DNA of 48,375 nucleotides from Halochromatium sp. (lineage in GTDB: Bacteria; Pseudomonadota; Gammaproteobacteria; Chromatiales; Chromatiaceae). Location of the stretch: NCBI GenBank assembly GCA_010912705.1, contig POWB01000013.1, positions 83,673 through 132,047 on the forward strand, given 5' to 3'. Shown here piece after piece: positions 38,905-47,995 of the stretch (its first letter is position 1; the number at the start of each line of letters is the position of its first letter). Position numbers and translations under genes: made by a program. Under the pieces are notes generated by a model. It saw nothing but the letters and a program-made list of their open reading frames with translations, was not told the DNA's origin and did no database searches.

Positions 38905-39225
38905 GTGTCCTATTACAAACATCATCTGTTTATGTGCATCAATGAGCGAGCTGATGGCAGCCAGTGCTGCGCAGAGTGTAACGCCCAAGCCTCGCGTGAC
39001 TTCTTGAAGAAACGCACCAAAGAGCTAGGAATCGCAGGTCAGGGTGGGGTCAGGGTCAACACCGCCGGCTGCCTCGACCGCTGCAGCGAAGGGCCGGTCG
39101 CAGTCGTCTATCCAGAAGGCGTTTGGTACACCTACGTGGACCATGAAGACCTCGAAGAAATCCTGCAGTCACACCTGATCAAAGGTGAGCCCGTCGCCAG
39201 GCTGCGCCTGCCAGATGCAGTCTAA
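38905..39225 (+). CDS. Thioredoxin-like [2Fe-2S] ferredoxin
   Basis: This 106-residue protein belongs to the Shethna-type thioredoxin-fold [2Fe-2S] ferredoxins. Candidate ligands are in MCINERADGSQCCAECN and VNTAGCLDRCSEGPVAVVYPEGVWYTYV; the CX3C pair in the second is diagnostic. It starts SYYKHHLFMC. I chose GTG 38905, which has GGAG nine bases upstream; the TTG at 38890 lies upstream of that ribosome binding site. It is divergent from the glcF-like gene, with which it might share regulation, but its redox partner is unknown. Confidence 0.88.
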   Translation: MSYYKHHLFMCINERADGSQCCAECNAQASRDFLKKRTKELGIAGQGGVRVNTAGCLDRCSEGPVAVVYPEGVWYTYVDHEDLEEILQSHLIKGEPVARLRLPDAV

Positions 39226-39254
39226 GGCGATTAAGTACTCGGCACTCAACGCCA

Positions 39255-42200
39255 TCATCCCTGCTCGGCTCGAAAGTTGTACCCATCGCCTCGCAGCAAC
39301 GGTAGCACGGCTGAGGATGGAACCGCTGGACTAAAGAGATAGCCTTGGATCGTCTCGCACTCCACGCCCCGGAGGAACTCAAGTTGCTCCGGGGTTTCGA
39401 CACCTTCTGCAACCACTGTCATCTGTAGCCTGTGTGCCAGCAGAACGATCGCATGGGCGATGGCCATGTCGTTGGTATCCATTGGAATATCACCGACAAA
39501 AGAACGGTCGATCTTGACAATGCTGAATGGCAGACGTTTGAGATAGCTCAGTGAGGAATAGCCAGTACCGAAATCGTCGATGGCAAGGGTGACGCCAAGT
39601 TTGCGGAGATCAAAGAAGATTTCACGAATCTCGTCGAGCCGCTGCATCACAGAGCTTTCGGTCAGCTCCATCTCGACGGCGCTCCCCGGTAGCTCAGCCG
39701 CAGCGAGGGCCTCGCGCACAACCGACAGCATATCGCCCTGCTCCAATTGCACGCTAGCCACATTGACCGCAACCCGAATCTCGTCGAAGCCGGCATTGCG
39801 CCAGGCACGGCAATCACGGCAGGCCTGCTCTAACACCCAGGTACCGATCGGAATCATCAGCCCTGCATCTTTGGCGGCGGGCAAGAAACGATCTGGCGGG
39901 ACGAGGTTACCGGTATCGCCTTGACGCCACCGCAGCAGGGCCTCGAATGCAATGATGCGCCCACTGCTGGCGTCACATTGCGGCTGATAAAATAGCTCTA
40001 GCTCGCCGTGCTCCAATGCTCCGCGCAGATCATTCTCGAGCGCGAGGCGAGCGATGGCAGCCTCTGTCATCGAGGCGGTATAAAACCGGAAGGTATTCTT
40101 GCCAGACGCCTTGGCTTCGTACATCGCGGCATCGGCATTTCTGATCAGCGCCTCGCCGTTATCGCCATGCTGCGGACACAAACTGATACCGATGCTGGCA
40201 CTGATGAAGAGTTGTCGCCCAGCAATCCTATGCGGCTGCTGTAAGGCTACGAGAAGCTGCTGAGCGATGGACACAACCTCGTTCACGCATGCAACCTCCT
40301 CGATCAGCAGAATAAACTCATCACCCCCCAAGCGCGCGACCGTATCGGTTTCACGCAGCCGTCTGACGAGACGCTGGGCAACCTGCTTGAGGAGTAGATC
40401 CCCGATCTCATGTCCGAGTGAATCGTTGATATTCTTAAATCGATCGAGATCCAAAAAGAGGACCGCGAGCTGCTGCCCGCTACGCTGCCTGCGTGCAATC
40501 GCCTGATGTAATCGATCGTTCAGCAACAGCCGATTGGGAAGGCTGGTCAAGGAATCGTGCTGGGCGAGAAAGGCCAATTGCTGCTCGGACTGCTTGATGG
40601 CAGTGATGTCGGATAGGATCGCTACATATTGAATGGTCTTCCCAGGACCATTTTCGATACGGCTGATCGACAACCAGCCCGGGAGTCTCGATCCATCCTT
40701 ACGGCGAGCGACCACCTCGCCCTGCCATTGCCCCTTGCCTTGTAGCTGCCTCCAGACCCTGCGAAAGAAGGTTGAGAGTTGCTCTTCTGAGATCAAAGGC
40801 TCGGGCGTACGCCCCACAATTTCTGCTGCCCTATAGCCAGTGATGGCCGAAAAGGCGCGATTGACGGCCAGGATGCGAAGCTTGGCATCGGCGATGATCA
40901 CCGCCTCCTTGGTGTCCTCGAAAACCGCGGCTGCCTGTCGCAGTTGACGCTCAGCGCCTTCTTGGGCGATCGCTGAGCCTAGGGTATCAGCGGCACCGAT
41001 GAGTGCCTCCTCGAAACGCTTTGGCCACTCATCTCGCGGTTCCCGATCGAAGAAGCAGATCACCCCCCACCAGGCACGATTGACAAAAATCGGTACCATC
41101 AAGAGGGAGCGTATCCCCTCGGCCGCGAGACGCGCACGGCCCGGCTGCGGAACCTCCTCGATCGCGCCAAGGGCCGGATGCGCGCTCATGAGCTGAGGTA
41201 GCCAAGGGCTCAGGTCGAGGCACTGGTCCTGCCCCTGCGTGATCGGTTCCTGATGCTGATGCTGATCGGTGTCGGCCCCTGGAGTGCACGAGCGTTGCCA
41301 GCAAAAGCACCTCTCTAGCGGATCATCAAGCGCTTGCTGGGATTGCTGTAACACCTCAACGCCGATGCTCCCAGTCGCCTCTCCAAGACGCGCCAAGACC
41401 GCACCGAGCGCCTCCTCCCAGTGCGCAGCACCAAGCAGATGACGAGCCGCATAGGCAACGGCTTCGATAATCCGATTGGCTTGCTCGGCCTCATCGCGGG
41501 CTCTGATCAAGGCCAGTTCGTCGCGTCTCAGGGCACGTCGGGCGACCAAGGCGATCAGGAAGGACAGCCCCAGGCCGACCAAGCAGACGACGAACAGGAA
41601 CCCGAAGGTGAGATTGCGCTCCTGCAGGACCCTGGCGCGGGTGTCCTCGGTGTTGCGCTCAATCTGGCCGATGATCGTGCCGATCCGCTCGGTCAGGCGG
41701 TTCGCTAGGTCGCGTGCCGCCGTCAATTCGTGATCGATCCGCTCGGCCAGGCCAAGCTGGCGGCGGCGTAGTCCAAAAATCCCCTGGCTTGGCTCCAAGG
41801 TTGATGATAAGCGCCCATCCAGCTCGACGATGGTATTCGCCAATACCGGATTGCGCTGGGCTAGATCCGTCTCAGCAAACCCCTTCGCCGCCTGACGAAA
41901 ACTGGCCAGTGTACGATTAGCACGGTCATTCAGGTTGGCCAGCAGCGATAGCTGATCAGCCTTGGTCGCGGTGATCAGCAGCGCCAGCAGCAAGTTACCC
42001 TCGGCCTTGAGATCGAAGGCCTGCGCCATGTCCGCTAGGCTGTCATCGAGCAATTCCGGAATGGCAGAGCGAAGTCCCTCCAGTTTACTGTTCAGAAATC
42101 TGCGCCATGCTGACAGATTATCCGCGATAGCGTCCTGGCTTGCAGTCAGGAGGGCCTGACGTTGAACGGCTGTGAGTGGTTGCGCGTCGGCTGCCGCCTG

Positions 42201-42935
42201 CAGGATTAGCTGCGGCAGGGCAAGCTCGCGTGTCTCAGTCTCTGTGACGATCTCCGCAAGCTGTGCTAGCGCCGCGCGCACCGCGGCTTCATCAGCGTCG
42301 GCAATGAGACGGTCGCGCACTGTCTCTAAGGCCTGTCGAATCGTCCGGGCCAGCGCGAACCGATCCTGGATCTCTCCAGAGAGCCGTCGCGCCTCGCGCC
42401 GTGCTAATAGCCGGGACAGTGAGCTGACCCCGTACATGACAGGCCCAATGGCATCGCTGAGATTTGCATGAATCGCGCGGACTTGGCTGAGCTGCTCAGA
42501 TAATTCTGCATCGAGGTCTAGACGCTCGGCCGTCGCTTGGCGCAGTTCCCCTAGGATTTGGGTGTAGTCATGGACGTCGGTGGCGATGATCGAGCGCGCG
42601 GAGCCCGCGATCTCGTTCTGCTCCAAGCGCTCAAGATAGTTGCCAATGTCCCGCACGGAGGCTTGAATGTTGGCCCATTGCTGCTCCAGGGTACTGTGAT
42701 CCTGGCTAGCGACCAGGACTGGCAGCGAGGCGGCAAGCAGCCCGCCCTGCTCTGAGATGCGCAATGTGTAGTGCATCTCTGGGAGCGTTTTGGCAGTCGT
42801 GGTATGGAGCAGATCGCTGAGTCGGGCGGTTGCCACCAGCGCGAGGCCAACGGTCGCCACCAGGCTGAGCGTAATCCCCACGAACGGGAGTCGCAAGCGA
42901 CGATTGAGCGTTGATCCGGCGGTCCTTTCCATCAT
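39255..42935 (-). CDS. TorS-like periplasmic sensor with GAF-PAS-GGDEF-EAL output
   Basis: This 1226-residue inner-membrane protein is a candidate cyclic-di-GMP enzyme. A first membrane helix (about 18-37) leads to a periplasmic region of some 400 residues, all helical by composition (40-440). It resembles the TorS sensor domain: TLPEMHYTLRISEQGGLLAAS aligns by eye with the equivalent TorS segment. The second helix is FGFLFVVCLVGLGLSFLIALV (444-464). Cytosolic domains are GAF-like (about 490-655), PAS (668-785), GGDEF (790-955) and EAL (965-1220). GGDEF (870-874) is intact, with an RETD inhibitory site five residues before it. EAL (998-1000), DDFGTGYSSL, KIDRSF and EGVET are intact, so both synthesis and breakdown are possible. 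It lies 59 bp downstream of the double binding protein. Confidence 0.92.
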   Translation of the reverse strand: MMERTAGSTLNRRLRLPFVGITLSLVATVGLALVATARLSDLLHTTTAKTLPEMHYTLRISEQGGLLAASLPVLVASQDHSTLEQQWANIQASVRDIGNYLERLEQNEIAGSARSIIATDVHDYTQILGELRQATAERLDLDAELSEQLSQVRAIHANLSDAIGPVMYGVSSLSRLLARREARRLSGEIQDRFALARTIRQALETVRDRLIADADEAAVRAALAQLAEIVTETETRELALPQLILQAAADAQPLTAVQRQALLTASQDAIADNLSAWRRFLNSKLEGLRSAIPELLDDSLADMAQAFDLKAEGNLLLALLITATKADQLSLLANLNDRANRTLASFRQAAKGFAETDLAQRNPVLANTIVELDGRLSSTLEPSQGIFGLRRRQLGLAERIDHELTAARDLANRLTERIGTIIGQIERNTEDTRARVLQERNLTFGFLFVVCLVGLGLSFLIALVARRALRRDELALIRARDEAEQANRIIEAVAYAARHLLGAAHWEEALGAVLARLGEATGSIGVEVLQQSQQALDDPLERCFCWQRSCTPGADTDQHQHQEPITQGQDQCLDLSPWLPQLMSAHPALGAIEEVPQPGRARLAAEGIRSLLMVPIFVNRAWWGVICFFDREPRDEWPKRFEEALIGAADTLGSAIAQEGAERQLRQAAAVFEDTKEAVIIADAKLRILAVNRAFSAITGYRAAEIVGRTPEPLISEEQLSTFFRRVWRQLQGKGQWQGEVVARRKDGSRLPGWLSISRIENGPGKTIQYVAILSDITAIKQSEQQLAFLAQHDSLTSLPNRLLLNDRLHQAIARRQRSGQQLAVLFLDLDRFKNINDSLGHEIGDLLLKQVAQRLVRRLRETDTVARLGGDEFILLIEEVACVNEVVSIAQQLLVALQQPHRIAGRQLFISASIGISLCPQHGDNGEALIRNADAAMYEAKASGKNTFRFYTASMTEAAIARLALENDLRGALEHGELELFYQPQCDASSGRIIAFEALLRWRQGDTGNLVPPDRFLPAAKDAGLMIPIGTWVLEQACRDCRAWRNAGFDEIRVAVNVASVQLEQGDMLSVVREALAAAELPGSAVEMELTESSVMQRLDEIREIFFDLRKLGVTLAIDDFGTGYSSLSYLKRLPFSIVKIDRSFVGDIPMDTNDMAIAHAIVLLAHRLQMTVVAEGVETPEQLEFLRGVECETIQGYLFSPAVPSSAVLPLLRGDGYNFRAEQG

Positions 42936-42994
42936 ATTGGTCTTTGCCGAAGGCTCGCGGCTCGCCAGATCCAGACCACCCCCAATACCGCTTA

Positions 42995-45403
42995 TTAATC
43001 GATGCTGCTCGGTACTTGGTGACGAGTCGGCTCAGAGGCTCTGGCTAGGGTGCGGGTTGGCAGGATCAGCCGTTTCTCGACGGCTTCCCCGCGCAAAAAG
43101 CGAAGCGCCTGACGGATCGCTTCAGCACCCGGGGTTTGGTACAGGAAGGTGGCGCTTAAGATGCCTTCATCGACCCATTGCTTGCCTTCCTCAGGTAGTC
43201 CGTCGATGCCGATGAAGTCCATATCCTGCTCACGCCCGGCATCGCGCGCGGCCAAGTAGGCGCCGTATGCCATCGGATCATTATGTGCATAAACAAGGTC
43301 GATCTGTGGGTACTTTGCTAGGGCATCGACCATGATCTCGTAGCCGAGATCTTGTTTCCAGTCGCCATCACGAGGCGGCTCGACGACCTGGATACCGGGC
43401 TCGACTGCGATCATATCCTGAAATCCACGGTGGCGTTGACGTGCCGGCGTGGCACCCATGCCGCCGCGAATCTCCACCAGGATGCCCCGCGCTTGCCCAG
43501 GTCCACCAAGGAGATCGACCGCATAGCGACCCGCGGCACGCCCGATCTCCAAGTTGTCGCCGCCAATGAACTGGGTATACCGATCGTTCTCGAGATCGCG
43601 ATCGAGGACAAAGACTGGAATCCCTTGATTGAAGGCTTGGCTGACAATCGGCGTCAGCGGACCCGAGACCTTAGGCGAGATCAGCAGCGCATCGACCTGC
43701 GCGGCGATCAGCTCGGCAACATCGGTGATCTGTTTGTCGACCCGATCCTCGCCATCGCGCACCAGCAGATCGATCTCGGGATGAAGCGCGGCCTCATCTC
43801 GCAGCTCCTTATTAAACATGATGCGCCATGGCTCATGGGTCGTTGCCTGGGAGAAGCCGATGCGCAATTCCTCGCCATCTCGCTTGGCCCCTGGCTGGGG
43901 TCCAGCGGGCGATCCGTTGAGCCCCATCGCGGTCCGATAAATCTGTAGCTGGCTGTCGCGTCCAAGGTCGTCGGTGATGCGCTCCCACGCCAGGGCAACC
44001 TCGTGCATCCCCGCAGCAACCTCGACCTCACCGGCCAAGATGCGGGTTAGCATCTCTTCCAGTGCCTCGGTGTAGCAATGAAAGCCTGGCAAGCGCAGAT
44101 CCAGCGCCACATGCGGGGAATCCAGACTCTCCTGCACCACGCCGAGATACTCGCCCGCCGCGCGCCGACTCATGGCATCTGTCCAAGCGTCGATATCGGC
44201 AAAGTGGGTGAGTCGATACGGATTAATGCCGCTACCTGGCGTCACCACGTCGCTCAGGCTGTTAGCAGGACTGGCCAGCCAACGGATAAAACTCCAAGCC
44301 GCCTCTTGGTGACGGCTGTTAGCGGGTACGCTGGCCATCCAGCCGCCGAAGGCCAACAAGGGGGCTTTATGTGGGTCTGGAAACTGATCCCAGCGCCATT
44401 CGCGTGCATTGAAGACCTCGTGACTGCCGGGGAGCACGAAATAGCCAACCTGATCGGCGATTTTGGATTCCGCGGCAGTACTAGCCAGCAGCGCGGTATC
44501 GCCCCAATCGAGAATCATCGCGGTCTGCCCGGCGAGAAAGGCCGCTCGCGCCTCGACGATCCCAAAGGTGCGCGCATCAGGTGGTGAGAAGGGTAGGATA
44601 TCGACATAGTCCTGCACCGCCCGTAGCCAACCGGGATTATCGATCTCGGCGCGCATGGTGTCAGGATCGAAGAACTGCGCGCCTGGAAACTCAGGATGAT
44701 TGGTGTAGGCGGAGGCGCGGCTGAACAGGTCCCAGAACTGCTGCCCACCGCGCGCGAAGGATTCGGCGCTACCATACAGCTTGGTGCCATCAACTGCAGT
44801 ACGGCCGGTGAAAAATTCGGCAATATCCTGGTATTGCTGCCAGGTCTCAGGTGGGTTTAGCGCATAGCCATAACGAGCCGCGAAGGCCTCCTGATTTGAG
44901 GCATCCTCAAACAGATCCCGGCGATAGTAACCGCTGTAAAGATCGCCATCGATGGTGTAGGCGATCCAGTTGCCGTCCCAGGTCATCAGGCGCTCGCGAT
45001 AGGTCGGATGGATGTCGTCGAAGCTCTCATCGGCACGCAAGGTCGCTGGCAGCTCGACGAGGTAAGGGAAAAAATCCGCCGTCCATCCCGAGGCATGGAG
45101 GAGCACATCAAAGTCCGCCTCCGGTGCACGCAAGGACGTCATGGAGGCATTGAAGAGATCGATGAAGGGGATACGATGCACCTTCACCTTACCGCCGGTG
45201 CGCTGCTCCCAGGTACGGGCATGGGTCTCGGCAGGGCTGGCAATGGCCGACACATCCTGCACTGCAACCGAGATCTCGACGCCATCGAAGCCTTTGATCT
45301 TCTCCGTGGGGTCAGTCGTTGCTTCATCCGCAGTTCCCGCAAGTGCGGCCAGGCACAGCCAAGCACCCGCGAGCAATCGCGATCGAGTGCGAGCAAATAA
45401 CAT
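42995..45403 (-). CDS. Double periplasmic binding protein: family 1 solute-binding module fused to RbsB/TorT-like module
   Basis: This 802-residue exported protein has a signal peptide (LLAGAWLCLAALAGTA, cleavage near 24) and two modules. Residues about 37-490 resemble ABC family 1 solute-binding proteins (EISVAVQDVSAIASPAETHARTWEQRTGGKVKV, DFDVLLHASGWTADFFPYLVELP, AFLAGQTAMILDWGDTALL). A Pro/Gly/Lys linker (about 495-511) follows. Residues 512-785 resemble the ribose-type fold of RbsB, YtfQ and TorT: RIGFSQATTHEPWRIMFNKEL, VDALLISPKVSGPL, GIPVFVLDRDL, DLVYAHNDPMAYGA, FIGIDGLPEEG. No second signal peptide occurs between them, so the join is a true fusion. No transporter genes are adjacent; the downstream partner is the GGDEF-EAL sensor. 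Ligands are unknown, probably a sugar or small polar solute. Confidence 0.9.
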   Translation of the reverse strand: MLFARTRSRLLAGAWLCLAALAGTADEATTDPTEKIKGFDGVEISVAVQDVSAIASPAETHARTWEQRTGGKVKVHRIPFIDLFNASMTSLRAPEADFDVLLHASGWTADFFPYLVELPATLRADESFDDIHPTYRERLMTWDGNWIAYTIDGDLYSGYYRRDLFEDASNQEAFAARYGYALNPPETWQQYQDIAEFFTGRTAVDGTKLYGSAESFARGGQQFWDLFSRASAYTNHPEFPGAQFFDPDTMRAEIDNPGWLRAVQDYVDILPFSPPDARTFGIVEARAAFLAGQTAMILDWGDTALLASTAAESKIADQVGYFVLPGSHEVFNAREWRWDQFPDPHKAPLLAFGGWMASVPANSRHQEAAWSFIRWLASPANSLSDVVTPGSGINPYRLTHFADIDAWTDAMSRRAAGEYLGVVQESLDSPHVALDLRLPGFHCYTEALEEMLTRILAGEVEVAAGMHEVALAWERITDDLGRDSQLQIYRTAMGLNGSPAGPQPGAKRDGEELRIGFSQATTHEPWRIMFNKELRDEAALHPEIDLLVRDGEDRVDKQITDVAELIAAQVDALLISPKVSGPLTPIVSQAFNQGIPVFVLDRDLENDRYTQFIGGDNLEIGRAAGRYAVDLLGGPGQARGILVEIRGGMGATPARQRHRGFQDMIAVEPGIQVVEPPRDGDWKQDLGYEIMVDALAKYPQIDLVYAHNDPMAYGAYLAARDAGREQDMDFIGIDGLPEEGKQWVDEGILSATFLYQTPGAEAIRQALRFLRGEAVEKRLILPTRTLARASEPTRHQVPSSID

Positions 45404-45429
45404 AGGGGCCCCTTGTGTCTCTCAAGCGG

Positions 45430-45448
45430 ATCGCCTGTTTTCGGCGAT
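45430..45448. promoter_or_regulatory. Inverted repeat in the leader of the double binding-protein gene
   Basis: ATCGCC (45430-45435) and GGCGAT (45443-45448) form a perfect 6-bp inverted repeat with a 7-base spacer, about 27 bp upstream of ATG 45403. It could be an operator or an RNA hairpin near the ribosome binding site. A TATACT on the minus strand at 45461-45456 might be the -10 element, but no good -35 accompanies it. The rest of the gap 45404-45682 holds nothing I recognise. Confidence 0.4.
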
Positions 45449-45682
45449 TGGCACAAGTATAAGCCCATGACATCAGCACTGCAGCGGCTGAGCCGACAGA
45501 TGGCGCAGGGATCGCAGACCAGGTCGTAAACAAGGTTCGTCAGCTTCACTCTGTCGCGCGCGAGAACACACACCCCAAAACAGCGCTTGAACTCCGGGGG
45601 TGAGCCTAGAAAACGTCAACTCCTACGCGCCCGCTCGCGCAGCGCCTTTGCAACATCCGGCCCCGTGCGCGCGTGCTTCTTC

Positions 45683-47455
45683 CTAACATCGAGGCTTCGC
45701 GGCTGCAGCGCGATCTAGTGCTGCAAGCCGATCGAGCTTCTCTTTGATGCGGATCTCGAGGCCACGGTCGACCGGCTGATAGTAGCGCCGCGACGCCATG
45801 CCGTCTGGAAAATACTGCTCGCCGGCGGCGTAGGCATCGGGCTCATCATGGGCATAGCGGTAGGCATGCCCATAGCCAAGCTCCTTCATCAGCCGAGTCG
45901 GCGCGTTGCGCAGATGCACCGGCACCTCCAGCGAGCCTTGTTTGCGCACATCCTCGAGCGCGGTGTTCCATGCCTTGTAAACAGCATTGCTCTTGGCTGC
46001 GCTGGCCAGATAGACCGCCGCCTGCGCCAGCGCCAGCTCGCCCTCCGGACTGCCGAGACGCTGCTGCGCGTCCCAAGCATCCATGGCGATGGCCAGCGCG
46101 CGCGGATCAGCATTGCCAATATCCTCGCTCGCCATCCGCACCAACCGCCGCGCAATGTAGAGCGGATCGCAACCGCCATCGATCATCCGCGCCAGCCAGT
46201 AGAGCGCGGCATCCGGCGCCGAGCCCCGCACCGATTTATGCAGCGCCGAGATCTGATCGTAGAAGGCATCGCCGCCCTTGTCGAAACGACGGACGCTGCC
46301 CTCGATGACCTGGCACAGGGTCTCAAGGCTGATGTGGCGGCTATGGCGGGGCGCTGCTGCTGAATCCTGCGCCGACTGTTTTGTTGTGGCTACCTCAACT
46401 GCTGTCGGTGGCATTCGGCCTGGCATGGACTCTGATGCGGAAGCTGGGCCTAGCATGGGCTCTGATCCGGAGGCTGGACATGGACCCAGCTGCGCCTCTC
46501 GTTTCGGCTCTGATTGCGAGTTCGACACAGATTGTTGCTCAGCCACGACCGGCGCGGCCAAGTCGGCGGCCAGCTCGAGTAGGTTCAGCAGACGGCGCGC
46601 ATCGCCATCGGCAGCCTCGGCAAGCAGGTGCCGTGCCTCGGCATCGATAAGAATACGTCCCTGATCGCTGCCGTTAAACAGGGTAACTTTAGTCGCTGTA
46701 GTCCGGTCAGCCGCTGTAGCTCGGTCAGCCCCATCAGCATCTTCAGTCCGCTTTAGCGCGTCAGCCCCGTCAGCATCTTCAGCCCCCTCCGGCCCGTCGC
46801 TCCTTAGTTGGCCTGTGTCTCCAACGACGCTAGCAGCGGGAGGGGACATGGACGCGAAGCTGGCAGCTGGATCGCCTGCGGGAGCGCGTTTGGGATCGGC
46901 CAAACCACGCTCAGGGTCGCTGAGCGCTCGATCCACTAGCTGTTCTAGATCGACCAGCTCCAACGGCTTGAGCAAATAGACACGCGCCCGCGACAGCAGC
47001 GCATTATTGAGCGCGAACGAGGGGTTCTCAGTCGTGGCACCGATGAAGACCAGCGTGCCATCCTCAACGTGGGGCAAGAAGGCATCCTGCTGCGCCTTGT
47101 TGAACCGGTGCACCTCATCAATAAACAGGATGGTGCCGCGCTGCTCCAGCGTCCGCACCTGACGCGCCTCATCGACTGCAGCGCGGATGTCTTTGACGCC
47201 GGCCAGCACCGCTGACAAGCTCAAGAATCGGCTGTTCGACGCCGCCGCGATCAGTCGTGCCAAGGTGGTCTTACCGGTACCGGGCGGCCCCCAGAAGATC
47301 GCCGAATGCGGTCGATCCGCAGCGATGGCCCCGCGCAGCGGCCGACCCGGCGCGAGCAGATGCGACTGGCCGACAACCTCGTCGAGGCTGCGCGGGCGCA
47401 TGCGCTCGGCCAACGGGATATGCGATAGCGGCGTCCTACTAGCAGCTCGGCTCAT
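45683..47455 (-). CDS. rarA: Replication-associated recombination protein RarA with two insertions
   Basis: This 590-residue AAA+ ATPase of the RarA/MgsA family (relative of clamp loaders) acts at stalled forks with SSB. It opens with [21 protein letters not shown], Walker A is [13 protein letters not shown], Walker B is [23 protein letters not shown], sensor 1 is [10 protein letters not shown], and the C-terminal tetramer domain has [54 protein letters not shown] and [20 protein letters not shown]. coli RarA has 447 residues. The excess sits in two low-complexity insertions, about 185-265 and 302-373, both in the lid region. The frame is open to 47551, but ATG 47455 matches the family start. 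Confidence 0.93.
   Translation of the reverse strand: MSRAASRTPLSHIPLAERMRPRSLDEVVGQSHLLAPGRPLRGAIAADRPHSAIFWGPPGTGKTTLARLIAAASNSRFLSLSAVLAGVKDIRAAVDEARQVRTLEQRGTILFIDEVHRFNKAQQDAFLPHVEDGTLVFIGATTENPSFALNNALLSRARVYLLKPLELVDLEQLVDRALSDPERGLADPKRAPAGDPAASFASMSPPAASVVGDTGQLRSDGPEGAEDADGADALKRTEDADGADRATAADRTTATKVTLFNGSDQGRILIDAEARHLLAEAADGDARRLLNLLELAADLAAPVVAEQQSVSNSQSEPKREAQLGPCPASGSEPMLGPASASESMPGRMPPTAVEVATTKQSAQDSAAAPRHSRHISLETLCQVIEGSVRRFDKGGDAFYDQISALHKSVRGSAPDAALYWLARMIDGGCDPLYIARRLVRMASEDIGNADPRALAIAMDAWDAQQRLGSPEGELALAQAAVYLASAAKSNAVYKAWNTALEDVRKQGSLEVPVHLRNAPTRLMKELGYGHAYRYAHDEPDAYAAGEQYFPDGMASRRYYQPVDRGLEIRIKEKLDRLAALDRAAAAKPRC
46423..46480. repeat. Two imperfect 28-bp repeats in the second rarA insertion
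   Basis: Positions 46423-46450 and 46453-46480 are near-identical and 30 bp apart (10 codons). They encode the GSEPM.../SESMPG... stretch of the low-complexity insertion. In-frame repeat expansion explains how the insertion grew without breaking rarA. Confidence 0.7.
46724..46782. repeat. Two 23-bp repeats in the first rarA insertion
   Basis: GTCAGCCCCATCAGCATCTT plus three bases (46724-46746) recurs at 46760-46782 with one mismatch, a 36-bp period (12 codons). The encoded peptide alternates EDADGADA and EDADGADR. It is in frame with rarA. Confidence 0.75.
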
Positions 47456-47599
47456 CGTGGCTTCATCAGCTCGATCGCAGGCCAGAAGTCGTCGCTCAAG
47501 ATCGCGACCTAGAACCCAACGCAAGCAACAACGCGGGCGCGCAGCGGCCATCGACCATGAAGCAGGGCGCCTCTTGAATCTTTGGCGGCATTCTGCTGA

Positions 47600-47995
47600 T
47601 CAATGCAAACGACCAGCAGCAAAATGCGCCGCGAAACTGTCCCGGGCCTCTTGGATCAGGGGCTGCAGCGCGTCTTCCGGAACCTCGATCACATCGATAC
47701 CAAGCTTGCTGCTCTCGGCAACGAGCCTGCTTGCATGGTGGCCGACAGAAATGATCAGCTTTTGTGGCCATGCCTGTTTATGCGACCAGGCCTCCTCCAG
47801 CACATGCCGCGCCTCGGCATCCATCATCTCGCCCTGCCCAGTCGCGATGAAGGCAGAGCTGAGGAGAAAGCAGCTGGCCGCGTCCATTAATGCAAATGCA
47901 TTAAAAGCGCCATCGAGATCGGTCTGAATAGGCACTGGATTCAGTTGAAAAGCGACCCAGGCCTCCATGACCTGGAACTGGTTAGGGTGAAGCAT
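47600..47995 (-). CDS. Protein of unknown function, 131 residues
   Basis: I do not recognise this protein. It is soluble and mixed alpha/beta by eye: a hydrophobic N-terminal helix-like segment (FNAFALMDAASCFLLSSAFIA), then HVLEEAWSHKQAWPQKLIISVGHHASRLVAESSKLGIDVIEVPEDALQPLIQEARDSFAAHF. The second half has an alternating hydrophobic strand LIISVG followed by SKLGIDVIEVPED, which hints at a small Rossmann-like fold. The start is ATG 47995 with a GAGAGA upstream. It lies 145 bp upstream of rarA on the same strand; any link is unproven. Confidence 0.6.
   Translation of the reverse strand: MLHPNQFQVMEAWVAFQLNPVPIQTDLDGAFNAFALMDAASCFLLSSAFIATGQGEMMDAEARHVLEEAWSHKQAWPQKLIISVGHHASRLVAESSKLGIDVIEVPEDALQPLIQEARDSFAAHFAAGRLH

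Noticed and set aside
42995..45403. Double binding protein as an annotation error joining two genes
   Set aside because: The frame is continuous, with no internal signal peptide, ribosome binding site or start codon context before the second module; a real fusion is more likely, though reads near 43870-43915 should be checked.
46380..46860. rarA insertions as a frameshift or pseudogene
   Set aside because: The reading frame stays open and returns to the conserved RarA sequence after both insertions, with in-frame repeat periods.
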